Positions 1-6,777 of a stretch of 11,495 nt of DNA are shown one piece after another; position 1 is the stretch's first letter; each line of letters begins with the position of its first letter. The notes below the pieces were generated by a model that made no database searches, was not told the origin of the DNA, and saw nothing but the letters and a program-made list of their open reading frames with translations. The stretch covers positions 1 through 11,495 of the forward strand of contig JAPUGN010000067.1 in assembly GCA_027298165.1 (NCBI GenBank). The letters run 5' to 3'. The position numbers were made by a program, and so were the translations under genes. The DNA is from Nitrospinota bacterium. Lineage in GTDB: Bacteria > Nitrospinota > Nitrospinia > Nitrospinales > Nitrospinaceae.

Positions 1-441
1 TGCGGTTATTACATCAACTCCATTTTCGCCAAGGTCGAAGCGGTGCACGACGGCTACGACGAAGCGATCCTGCTCGATCCCAACGGCTACGTTTCCGAAG
101 GGTCCGGAGAGAATATCTTCATTTTATATAGGGGCACCCTGCTCACCCCGCCGTTGTCGAGCGGTTGCCTCGACGGCATCACCCGCGACGCGGTGTTCAG
201 CATTTGCCAGGAATTGAACATCCCGCTGAAGGAAGAAACGCTGACCCGGGATGTGCTGTACTTGGCCGACGAAATTTTCCTGACCGGCACCGCCGCCGAG
301 ATCACCCCGATCCGCGAAGTCGACAACCGCACCATCGGCACTGGCACCAAAGGCGATACGACCAACCGCATCCAGAAAACCTACTTCGACACCGTCGGCG
401 GTAAAAACTCCAAATTCAAACACTGGCTCACCCAAGTCTAG
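1..441 (+). CDS. ilvE: Branched-chain amino acid aminotransferase, C-terminal part (5' end outside window)
   Basis: The frame is open from the first base, so the gene starts upstream of the window; about 146 residues remain of a family usually near 300. The family transfers the amino group between glutamate and the 2-oxo acids of Leu, Ile and Val, using PLP in the cytoplasm. Visible fold-type IV (class IV) marks are the start of the C-terminal domain (CGYYINSIFAKVEA, residues 1-14), the EGSGENIF motif (33-40) whose Glu binds the PLP ring nitrogen, and the phosphate-binding FLTGTAAEITPI stretch. The catalytic Lys lies in the missing part. D-amino-acid aminotransferase and aminodeoxychorismate lyase share the fold, but this spacing and motif wording fit IlvE best. 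The C-terminus looks complete, and a candidate terminator follows 16 bases after the stop. Confidence 0.9.
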   Translation, partial: CGYYINSIFAKVEAVHDGYDEAILLDPNGYVSEGSGENIFILYRGTLLTPPLSSGCLDGITRDAVFSICQELNIPLKEETLTRDVLYLADEIFLTGTAAEITPIREVDNRTIGTGTKGDTTNRIQKTYFDTVGGKNSKFKHWLTQV

Positions 442-456
442 TCCTCCTATCTTTTA

Positions 457-482
457 GCGATTTTCCCCAAATCGCCTTGTTC
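457..482 (+). terminator. Candidate ilvE terminator hairpin
   Basis: A perfect 7-bp inverted repeat, GCGATTT (457-463) and AAATCGC (469-475), encloses a TCCCC loop. It begins 16 bases after the ilvE stop and is followed by the T-rich but interrupted run CTTGTTCT. The position and stem support a Rho-independent terminator; the poor T tract lowers confidence. Confidence 0.45.
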
Positions 483-552
483 TGCCCTAAAATGTATCAA
501 AAATCCGGTGGAAAACTTGCCTTTTAGTCTCCAAAATGATATCAATGATACG

Positions 553-576
553 GGCAGTCAATTCTGCCAAATTTTT
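553..576 (+). terminator. Second hairpin with T run upstream of fmdB-like gene
   Basis: GGCAG (553-557) pairs with CTGCC (564-568) around a 6-base loop, and AAATTTTT follows at 569-576. The stem is short but the T run is better than in the first hairpin. It could be a second terminator for ilvE. If a weak promoter-like pair upstream (TTGCCT at 517, TATCAA at 540, 17-bp spacing) is real, it could instead act as an attenuator in the leader of the next operon. Both readings are inference. Confidence 0.3.
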
Positions 577-597
577 AAGCGATTTTTACCGTTCGAT

Positions 598-615
598 ATC
601 CCCCTTTTTGGGGAT
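598..615 (+). promoter_or_regulatory. Leader hairpin just upstream of the fmdB-like RBS
   Basis: ATCCCC-type bases at 598-603 pair with GGGGAT (610-615), giving a 6-bp stem with a CTTTTT loop. It ends about 12 bases before the GGAG ribosome-binding site at 628-631. It lacks a following T tract, so it is more likely an mRNA leader structure than a terminator. No known riboswitch class is recognisable. Confidence 0.25.
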
Positions 616-640
616 TTAATAATTTCCGGAGTTCTGAAGT

Positions 641-1033
641 ATGCCTATTTATGAATATGAATGCGAAAAATGTGGTTCGGTGTTCGAACTGATCCATGGG
701 GTCAGCGCCGCCCCTCCGAAGAAATGTGAGACCCAGGGATGCAAGGGCAAACCCCGGAGAATGGTGTCTGCGGGCGGATTTATATTGAAAGGCGACGGCT
801 GGTACGCCAACGATTACCCGTCGGAATCCCGCAAAAAAGGCTGGGAATCGGAAAGCAAGCAGGGCAAACCGGCCGCGCCTGCCGAATCAAAGCCCGAAGG
901 CGGAAAGGCCACCGAGGCGGCCCCAGCGCCCGCCTCTAAAACCGAATCCACACCGGCCCCTAAGGCGAGCAGTAAAAATCCGTACACGGGCGGCAAATCG
1001 AAATCTTCCAAAGGGAAAAAGGCGTCCAGGTAA
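641..1033 (+). CDS. FmdB family zinc-ribbon protein with long low-complexity tail
   Basis: The protein has 130 residues. The N-terminus MPIYEYECEKCG is the signature of the FmdB/CxxC-CxxC regulatory-protein family. Four Cys (C8, C11, C29, C34) can form one zinc ribbon. The family was named for a putative regulator in a formamidase/amidase operon, and its molecular role is mostly unproven. The start is set by GGAG at 628-631, nine bases before the ATG. After residue 60 the sequence becomes a tail rich in Ala, Pro, Lys, Ser and Glu, ending in a Lys/Ser run; it is probably disordered and could bind nucleic acid or protein. It is the first gene of the block that continues into the histidine kinase three bases later, so co-transcription is likely. 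The family call is firm; function is unknown. Confidence 0.88.
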   Translation: MPIYEYECEKCGSVFELIHGVSAAPPKKCETQGCKGKPRRMVSAGGFILKGDGWYANDYPSESRKKGWESESKQGKPAAPAESKPEGGKATEAAPAPASKTESTPAPKASSKNPYTGGKSKSSKGKKASR

Positions 1034-1036
1034 CGG

Positions 1037-2140
1037 ATGTCCGGAACTGCGATGGATGACGAAACTACCAACTTTGAACAGATCTTTTCCTCTTTTGTCG
1101 ACGGGGTGCTGCTGGTGTCCCCCGAGGGCATTATCAAGAGGGCCAATCCGGCTGTCGAGGAAATGTTTCATTCCTCCCTCGAGTCTTTAACGAACCAGCC
1201 TTGGACCGAATTTTTTCCCGAGCAACCGGAAATGGACGTGAAAATCCGGCACACCTTGACGCACGGAACCTCGTTCCGCGACCTTCGGTGCCAGGGCTTC
1301 CGCAAAGCCCGCCGGTCGTCGTTCCCGGTCAGCGTCACCGTGTCTCCTTATATGAATATGAATAAAGGCGGCCCGCCCGAAGGGGTAGTGTTGCACGTGC
1401 GCGACATGAGCCTGTTCAAGGAGCTGGAGGAAAGTTCGAAACGAATGGACGAACTGTCCCATCTCGGGGTGTTGTCGCTGGGCATGGCGCACGAAATTAA
1501 AAATCCCCTGGTGGCGATCAGCGGCTCGGCGCAGTTGCTGCGCAAGCGTCTGCCGGACCAGCACCATAAGTTTCTCGACGTGGTCATCAAGGAGTCGGAC
1601 CGGATCAACCGCATGTTGGAACGTATGCTGACCTTCGCACGGCCCACCCGGCTGGATCTCAAACTGCTCAACATCCACCAGATTCTGGAGGAAATCCTGC
1701 TGTTGGAAAAAAAGAACGGACACAAGAACGTCCGGTTCGTTCAGAACTACGACCCCAGCCTGCCCCAGGTGGAAGGGGACGAAGACCAATTGAAGCAGGT
1801 GTTCCTCAATCTGGTGCGCAACGCCCTGGAGGCCATGCCCGATGGCGGTACGCTGGAGTTGAGGACCCGCATTCATTCCCATTACACCATTAAAACGGAA
1901 GCCAATCCCAATTCCCGGCAGGCCATCCTGGTGGAAATCAGGGATACGGGAATCGGCATCGAAGAAGTGGACCTGAATCATATGTTCACGCCGTTTCACA
2001 CCACCAAGAGCAAAGGGAACGGACTGGGCCTTCCCCTGTCCCTGAAAATCGTGGAGAACCATCAGGGAAAGATCAAGGTGCAATCGAAAACAGGACAGGG
2101 CACGCAATTTCAGGTGTTCCTGCCCGTGGAGCAAGGGTAA
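1037..2140 (+). CDS. Cytoplasmic PAS histidine kinase (NtrB-like)
   Basis: The protein has 367 residues and no membrane segment or signal peptide, so it is a soluble sensor. The order is a PAS domain (about 10-125), a HisKA dimerisation helix with phospho-acceptor H152 in the H-box GMAHEIKNPL, and an HATPase domain. The HATPase domain carries an N-box around N258-N262, a G1 box DTGIGI (303-308), an F-box FTPFHTTKSKG (317-327) and a G2 box GNGLGL (327-332). All catalytic motifs are intact. The layout matches NtrB/GlnL-type kinases paired with sigma-54 activators, and such a partner follows after two bases. The ATG at 1037 has AGG at 1028-1030; a second ATG at 1052 has GGAA at 1043-1046 and would drop five residues. 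The signal is unknown: the PAS domain shows no obvious haem or flavin signature. A role in nitrogen control is possible but not shown. Confidence 0.92.
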   Translation: MSGTAMDDETTNFEQIFSSFVDGVLLVSPEGIIKRANPAVEEMFHSSLESLTNQPWTEFFPEQPEMDVKIRHTLTHGTSFRDLRCQGFRKARRSSFPVSVTVSPYMNMNKGGPPEGVVLHVRDMSLFKELEESSKRMDELSHLGVLSLGMAHEIKNPLVAISGSAQLLRKRLPDQHHKFLDVVIKESDRINRMLERMLTFARPTRLDLKLLNIHQILEEILLLEKKNGHKNVRFVQNYDPSLPQVEGDEDQLKQVFLNLVRNALEAMPDGGTLELRTRIHSHYTIKTEANPNSRQAILVEIRDTGIGIEEVDLNHMFTPFHTTKSKGNGLGLPLSLKIVENHQGKIKVQSKTGQGTQFQVFLPVEQG

Positions 2141-2142
2141 CC

Positions 2143-3597
2143 ATGACCACCGGCCAAAGCATTCTAATCGTCGACGACGAAGAAAACATCCGCTGGGTCT
2201 TCGCGCAGGCGCTGGAGGAAAAGCCGTTCACCGTACACACCGCGGCCTCCGCCGAAGAAGCGCTGGAAAAAATCAAGGAGCATTCATACCTGCTGGTCTT
2301 CACCGATATTTTCATGCCGGGAATGAGCGGCATGGAGCTGTTGGACCAGATCAAAGACCAGCAACCGCAGTCCCATGTCGTGGTCATGACCGCCCAGGAC
2401 ACCATGAACAACACCATCCTGGCCATGCGCAAGGGAGCGTACGATTACATCAGCAAGCCGTTCGACTTCGGCGAAATTTACGGACTGATTGACAGGGTTG
2501 TCGCCAATTCGCAGGTGGCGCCTCCCGAGGAACCCGCTGCGGCGGACAGGATAGATTTTTCGGTAAACGACATCGTCGGCAAAAGCCGCATCATGCAGGA
2601 CATTTTCAAAACCATAGGCAAAGCCGCCGTCACCCAGCTTCCGATACTGATCACCGGCGAAAGCGGCACCGGCAAGGAACTGGTGGCGCGGGCGCTTCAT
2701 TATTATTCCGACCGCGCAAAACAGCCCTTTATCTTCATCAATTGCGCCGCCATTTCGCGCGAACTCCTGGAGTCCGAACTGTTCGGCCATGAGAAAGGCG
2801 CGTTCACTGGAGCGGTGGAAGCCAAAAAAGGAAAATTTGAACTGGCCGACAACGGCACCATCCTGCTCGATGAAATCGGCGACATGGAACTCGCCCTGCA
2901 GGCCAAAATCCTGCGCGTCCTGCAAAACAATGAATTCTACCGGGTGGGCGGCAAGGAACCGCTCCGGGTGAACGTGCGAGTGATCGCCGCCACCAACCAG
3001 ATCCTGCCGGAACTGATGGAACAAAAACGCTTCCGTGAGGAGTTCTCTCACCGGCTCAACGTCATCAATATCCATAACCCTCCGTTACGCGAACGGGCGG
3101 AAGACGTGCCTATGCTGGCCCACTATTTCCTGAAAAAGTTTTCCGGCGAACTGACGCGGGGAAAGGTATACCTGTCTCCCCAGGTCGAACGGATTTTTAA
3201 ACATTACTCCTGGCCCGGCAACATCCGCGAACTGGAAAACGTGATCAAGCGCGGGCTGGTGCTGGCATCGAGTGGTCCTCTGCTCCCGGAACATTTACCC
3301 GTCGGCCTGCAAACCCACGAATCGGCCTCGGAACCGGACAACCTCTCCTGGGACCATGAAATGGATCCGCTGGTCCAGAATTTTCTGAAGGATCATCTGG
3401 AAGGCAGCAAAGGCCGGCTGCACGACCTGCTGATTGAATCGGCGGAAAAGCATCTGTTTGAACAACTGCTGGATAAAAATCGGGGCACCCAGGTGGCCAC
3501 CGCCAAGGACCTGGGCATCAACCGCAACACTCTCAAGCGCAAGATTGACGCCATGAATATTCAGCCGAAAAAAAATAGAGGCCCATCTCCTTATTAA
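2143..3597 (+). CDS. NtrC-family sigma-54-dependent response regulator
   Basis: The protein has 484 residues. A receiver domain (about 5-120) carries acidic D11/D12, phospho-acceptor D55 (FTDIFMPG), T83 and K105. An AAA+ domain (about 143-375) has Walker A GESGTGKE (172-179), the sigma-54 contact loop GAFTGA (219-224), Walker B with D243-E244, sensor ATN (283-285), and WPGNIRELENVIKR with the sensor II Arg. A Fis-type helix-turn-helix closes the protein (about 450-470, DLGINRNTLKRKI). Every part needed to open sigma-54 promoters is present. It presumably takes phosphate from the kinase encoded two bases upstream. The linker between AAA+ and HTH is fairly long (about 385-440). Target promoters cannot be named: I found no convincing -24/-12 element in the window. 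Downstream, 15 bases separate it from the AstE-like gene, so the four genes may be one transcript. Confidence 0.94.
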   Translation: MTTGQSILIVDDEENIRWVFAQALEEKPFTVHTAASAEEALEKIKEHSYLLVFTDIFMPGMSGMELLDQIKDQQPQSHVVVMTAQDTMNNTILAMRKGAYDYISKPFDFGEIYGLIDRVVANSQVAPPEEPAAADRIDFSVNDIVGKSRIMQDIFKTIGKAAVTQLPILITGESGTGKELVARALHYYSDRAKQPFIFINCAAISRELLESELFGHEKGAFTGAVEAKKGKFELADNGTILLDEIGDMELALQAKILRVLQNNEFYRVGGKEPLRVNVRVIAATNQILPELMEQKRFREEFSHRLNVINIHNPPLRERAEDVPMLAHYFLKKFSGELTRGKVYLSPQVERIFKHYSWPGNIRELENVIKRGLVLASSGPLLPEHLPVGLQTHESASEPDNLSWDHEMDPLVQNFLKDHLEGSKGRLHDLLIESAEKHLFEQLLDKNRGTQVATAKDLGINRNTLKRKIDAMNIQPKKNRGPSPY

Positions 3598-3612
3598 TTC
3601 ATAGAGCCGACC

Positions 3613-4581
3613 GTGAAAACCCAAACCCTGTTTTCCCGAAACAGCCCGCTGGGCGCGCCTTTGAAAATCGTCCGGCAAACGTTTTCCGCCCACCAGGGGA
3701 AACCGGCCAGGCGCCTTTCATTTGTCTCCGGCCTGCACGGCGATGAAATGGAAGGGCTGTACCTGTGCCACCGTTTGATCCAAGCTCTGCGCCAGATCAA
3801 GGACACCCGGCCGGAGGAGTTTCTGGGCGAGGTGCATGTGTACCCGGCGGTGAATCCCCCGGCGCTCAACAACGGCTCGCGCCTGTGGCCGTTGTATGGA
3901 ACCGACATGAACCGCATGATGGGTCCGCATCCCGACAAATCCCTCCCCGTGCAACTCGCGCAGGAGGTGTTCGACGATATCCAGGAACACTCGGATATGG
4001 CGGTCGACATCCACGCCTCCAACCTGCACCTGAAAGAGTTGCCGCAGATCAGGATCATCGAAGAGTTTTCCGAGGAGTTGTTGCCGCTGGCCCGGCAAAC
4101 CCATACCGGCATCATCTGGATTCATCCCATGGCCGGCGTGTTTGAATCCACGCTCGGCTACAACCTGAACAAACTGGGGATTCCCACCCTGGTGATCGAA
4201 ACCGGCATCTGCCTGCGTATCGAACCCAAAACAGTCGACCGCCTGTTTCAAGGAATAATGCACCTGCTGGTGAAGCAGGGCGTGCTGGCGTCTTTGCCGG
4301 AGGAAATACCCCCGCTCCCCGACTCGCGCGTGGTGTATCCCAGGGAAGTGTCCCAAGCCTGCGCCAAGCATTCCGGCCTGTTCATCAGTCAGGCATCACT
4401 GGGACACCGGGTGGGGGAAGACGAAATCATCGGCCAGGTGGTGGACCCGGTGGAAGGTGTTGTGTTGGAACAGGTCACCGCACCGGACACCGGCCTGCTG
4501 TTTACCTTGCGCGAACAACCAACCGTCCACGCGGGAGCCCTGCTGGCCAGGGTGGCGTGTGATCTGGAACCCCGGCCGTGA
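3613..4581 (+). CDS. AstE/AspA-family metal-dependent deacylase or carboxypeptidase (zinc site intact)
   Basis: The protein has 322 residues of the succinylglutamate desuccinylase/aspartoacylase family (M14-like zinc hydrolases). The zinc ligands are visible: H42 and E45 in SGLHGDEMEG, and H134 in VDIHAS. The likely catalytic Glu is E196 in LVIETG. Substrate-side motifs NPPALNNGSR (81-90) and DMNR (98-101) are also present. The C-terminal beta domain (about 250-317) has the usual GLFIS... TAPDTGLLF pattern. Family members remove N-acyl groups from amino acids or trim C-terminal residues; I cannot name the substrate. The GTG start at 3613 has only a weak GAG (3604-3606) as RBS, which suggests coupling to the regulator gene 15 bases upstream. 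The stop overlaps the start of the next, homologous gene by four bases, so the two are probably made in equal amounts. Confidence 0.85.
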   Translation: MKTQTLFSRNSPLGAPLKIVRQTFSAHQGKPARRLSFVSGLHGDEMEGLYLCHRLIQALRQIKDTRPEEFLGEVHVYPAVNPPALNNGSRLWPLYGTDMNRMMGPHPDKSLPVQLAQEVFDDIQEHSDMAVDIHASNLHLKELPQIRIIEEFSEELLPLARQTHTGIIWIHPMAGVFESTLGYNLNKLGIPTLVIETGICLRIEPKTVDRLFQGIMHLLVKQGVLASLPEEIPPLPDSRVVYPREVSQACAKHSGLFISQASLGHRVGEDEIIGQVVDPVEGVVLEQVTAPDTGLLFTLREQPTVHAGALLARVACDLEPRP

Positions 4582-5546
4582 AACAGGAAATCCTGAATAT
4601 CCCCACTCCCTTTGGAGAACCGCTCGTCCTGTACAAAAACCAATGGGGTCCGTTGGACGGAGAAGCGCTGTCCATCGTCAGCGGTTTGCAGGGTGACCGG
4701 CTGAACGGCGTGATGGTGACGTCCCGCTTATCCCGGTTTTTGAATGACATCGAGGCGGGACGGGAAACCGGATATCAAATCCGGGGTAACATCCAGATTT
4801 TCCCGATCGTCAACTATAAGGCGTGGGAAACCGGCAACCCGGTCTGGAACTTTGACAGTCAGGATGCCGATCTCACCTTTCCCGGCATGGAAGTGGGGGA
4901 GTTGGCAGAGACCCTCTGCAACACAGTGATCCGGCACACCGCCGAATCCGATTACGGCATCGTGGTGCAATCCGCGGAAAAACATTACGAGGACGCGCCA
5001 CACGTCAAACTGATCGACCCCAGCCGCACACGGCGCAACCTGGCGCGCAGTCTGGGACTGGCCGTCGGCCGGGAAGTTGCCGAAAACCCGGCACTCGTTT
5101 TAAACTTGGCGAAGCAGTGGGATCTCATGGGATTGCATCCGTTCATCCTGTCCGCGGGAAAACCGCAGACCTATCAGCCGCAGTATTGTGACCTGCTGGT
5201 GGATGGCATCGTGAATTTCATGAGGAGCCAGGGATTGTTGAGCCATACCCGTGAAAAAGGCAGTCAACAGGAAATGTCTTTTTTCGATGCCGAGCACGAA
5301 TGCCCGGTACTCACCCGGGAAGCGGGATTATTTTATTCTGACATCCCGGTCGGGACAGCGGTGGACAAGGGACAAAAACTGGGAGAGGTCCGAGATCTGT
5401 ATGAGGGAGGCCTGCTGGAGGAAGTGACGGCGCCCGAGGAGGGATTCGTGGTGACGCTCAGGGAATATCCGATGGTGCACGAACAGGAATGCGTGGCAGT
5501 GCTGTTGCGTGAAAACAATCGAAAGTGGTTCTGGCCGTTCGGTTGA
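4578..5546 (+). CDS. AstE/AspA-like pseudoenzyme, paralogue of the preceding gene
   Basis: The protein has 322 residues, the same length as its upstream neighbour, and aligns with it end to end; SIVSGLQGDRLNG matches SFVSGLHGDEMEG. The zinc-site positions are replaced: H to Q38, E to R41, and the third ligand H to Q131 (GIVVQSAEKH against AVDIHASNLH). The ETG catalytic motif has become SAG (192-194), and the NPPAL and DMNR motifs are gone. The C-terminal beta domain is well kept (EEVTAPEEGFVVTLREYPMV). This points to a fold retained without hydrolase activity. The start GTG lies inside the upstream stop (GTGA overlap), a classic translational coupling. I infer that it is a structural or regulatory partner of the active paralogue, for example in a heterodimer; no experiment known to me supports this. 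No frameshift or internal stop suggests decay. Confidence 0.8.
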   Translation: MKQEILNIPTPFGEPLVLYKNQWGPLDGEALSIVSGLQGDRLNGVMVTSRLSRFLNDIEAGRETGYQIRGNIQIFPIVNYKAWETGNPVWNFDSQDADLTFPGMEVGELAETLCNTVIRHTAESDYGIVVQSAEKHYEDAPHVKLIDPSRTRRNLARSLGLAVGREVAENPALVLNLAKQWDLMGLHPFILSAGKPQTYQPQYCDLLVDGIVNFMRSQGLLSHTREKGSQQEMSFFDAEHECPVLTREAGLFYSDIPVGTAVDKGQKLGEVRDLYEGGLLEEVTAPEEGFVVTLREYPMVHEQECVAVLLRENNRKWFWPFG

Positions 5547-5563
5547 CCCTTATCGCCCGGCTT

Positions 5564-5839
5564 TTATTTAACGTTCCCCAGAAAATCCATGAAACCGTAG
5601 AGGGCCAGGCCGCCCCCGAGCAGGGTCAGAATGATACTGCGCGTATTTCTTTTTTTGACTTCGTCCCGCTTTTTGCCTTCGGCATCAAGGTAGGCCCACT
5701 TCATTTTGGGATCCCGCATCTTGGCAAACTGCTTTTTCTCCACCTTGGTACACCAAGAAAAAATACCGATTCCGAGGAAAAACAGGACGGCGCCCACAAT
5801 CTGATCTTGATTAAAAAATTCACCCAATATTTCGGCCAA
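5564..5839 (-). CDS. Small two-helix membrane protein, function unknown
   Basis: The protein has 91 residues. There are two hydrophobic segments (about 13-30 and 68-87) separated by a strongly charged loop (31-67) rich in Lys/Arg. The positive-inside rule would put the loop in the cytoplasm and both ends outside. The start is TTG at 5839-5837. It is chosen because GAGG lies seven bases upstream on the minus strand (5850-5847) and an extended -10 promoter lies beyond it. I do not recognise a family. The gene converges on the AstE-like pair with a 17-base gap and diverges from the tRNA-modification genes. A 123-codon open frame on the other strand over the same bases lacks these start signals and is taken as a shadow. 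Confidence 0.68.
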   Translation of the reverse strand: MAEILGEFFNQDQIVGAVLFFLGIGIFSWCTKVEKKQFAKMRDPKMKWAYLDAEGKKRDEVKKRNTRSIILTLLGGGLALYGFMDFLGNVK

Positions 5840-5872
5840 TCAAATACCTCATCAATGAAGGCTTTCAGGTTT

Positions 5873-5907
5873 CCCGGCGGCGACCGGGCTCATTAAAAAT
5901 TATAGCA
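5873..5907 (-). promoter_or_regulatory. Extended -10 promoter and leader hairpin for the small membrane protein
   Basis: On the minus strand TGC-TATAAT (5907-5899) is a perfect extended -10 element. No good -35 is present, which is normal for this promoter type. Transcription would start near 5892, about 50 bases before the TTG start. The leader contains a 5-bp GC stem (bases 5873-5877 with 5884-5888). Confidence 0.45.
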
Positions 5908-6036
5908 CAGTAAAAACAAAGACATACCCATTTTTAAACGGCTCAGGCACCTTGCCCGCACCGGATGAATGGGTTAGACTTTAAATATAAACTTTTGAAT
6001 ACCTTAGAGCCAACACAACCCCAAAACGGAACCTCC

Positions 6037-6777
6037 ATGAACAGTCCGGCCATCGCGCCCGTCCAGATCACTCAAAATACTGGGGGTTACCGTTATTCGG
6101 TGGAGCCTTTCCTGCTCGCAGACTGGGTCCAGCCAGCCGGAGGATCGCGCATTCTGGACATTGGAACGGGGTGCGGCATTATCCCTCTGCTCCTGATGAG
6201 CCGGCAGGCGAATTTCGAGATCACCGCCGTGGAAATCCAAAATTCCCTGGTCCAGCGGGCCGTGGACAATGTCGCCGCTAACGGATGGTCTGGCCTCATC
6301 CGGGTGCTGGAAGGGGATTATCCGGTGCTCGCCAGGGACTGGGAGCCGGGAACTTTCGACTGGATTCTGAGCAATCCCCCATACCGGAAAGTGAACAGCG
6401 GCAAAATCAACCCCTGCCGGGAAAAAGCCTTGGCGCGGCACGAGCTGGCGCTGACGTTGGAGGCTCTGGTGAAAACGAGCGCTCCTTTGCTCAAACCGGG
6501 GGGGAAAATCGCACTGGCCTATCCCTTCTACCGGTTGCACGAGGTGATGAAACAACTGAGGCGACATGCCTTGAATCCCACGCGGATCGTCCGGGTGACG
6601 GGGCACAAGTCAGTCGCTCCGAAAATCTGCCTCGTGGAGGCGGTCCGGGGAGCGGGACCGGAAAATCCGAGTGAACACACACTGACCCTCTATCATCCGG
6701 ATGGCCGTTACACGCAAACCATGCAGGACATTTATGCTGCCTTTAATTATCCTGAGCGGTCCCACCGCCTCAGGTAA
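6037..6777 (+). CDS. SAM-dependent tRNA adenine methyltransferase, TrmN6 (YfiC)-like
   Basis: From ATG 6037 the protein has 246 residues. It has the SAM-binding motif I DIGTGCGIIP (41-50), an acidic residue after strand 2 (AVEIQ, E66), and the catalytic NPPY motif (113-116) typical of N6-adenine and N5-glutamine methyltransferases. CREKALARHE (127-136) and the opening YRYSVEPFLLADW are the TrmN6 pattern. The E. coli homologue methylates N6 of A37 in tRNA1(Val). An in-frame ATG at 5965 would add 24 residues, but that stretch is AT-rich and poorly family-like. ATG 6037 has GGA at 6028-6030, so I prefer it. The gene overlaps the next gene (miaA part) by 44 bases, and that gene also acts on tRNA A37. 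Methylation of another substrate cannot be excluded. Confidence 0.82.
   Translation: MNSPAIAPVQITQNTGGYRYSVEPFLLADWVQPAGGSRILDIGTGCGIIPLLLMSRQANFEITAVEIQNSLVQRAVDNVAANGWSGLIRVLEGDYPVLARDWEPGTFDWILSNPPYRKVNSGKINPCREKALARHELALTLEALVKTSAPLLKPGGKIALAYPFYRLHEVMKQLRRHALNPTRIVRVTGHKSVAPKICLVEAVRGAGPENPSEHTLTLYHPDGRYTQTMQDIYAAFNYPERSHRLR

Noticed and set aside
1187..2134. Long open frame (315 codons) on the minus strand opposite the histidine kinase
   Set aside because: The plus-strand protein has all kinase motifs in order. The antisense frame is rich in His/Gln without any motif, a typical shadow of GC-rich coding sequence.
2284..3075. Long minus-strand open frame opposite the NtrC-type gene
   Set aside because: Shadow frame: the plus strand encodes intact receiver and AAA+ domains, and the antisense product has no recognisable pattern.
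3718..4371. Minus-strand frame of 217 codons opposite the first AstE-like gene
   Set aside because: Antisense shadow; the zinc-site motifs on the plus strand decide the coding strand.
5525..5896. Plus-strand frame of 123 codons over the small membrane protein
   Set aside because: It begins inside the preceding gene and has neither a ribosome-binding site nor family resemblance. The minus-strand frame has a promoter, an RBS and two clear hydrophobic segments.
5946..5959. GG-N10-GC match (AGGCAC...CCGCA) resembling a sigma-54 promoter upstream of the TrmN6-like gene
   Set aside because: The spacing is right, but T at -25 and the TT before GC are missing, and a single loose match is expected by chance in 11 kb of GC-rich sequence.
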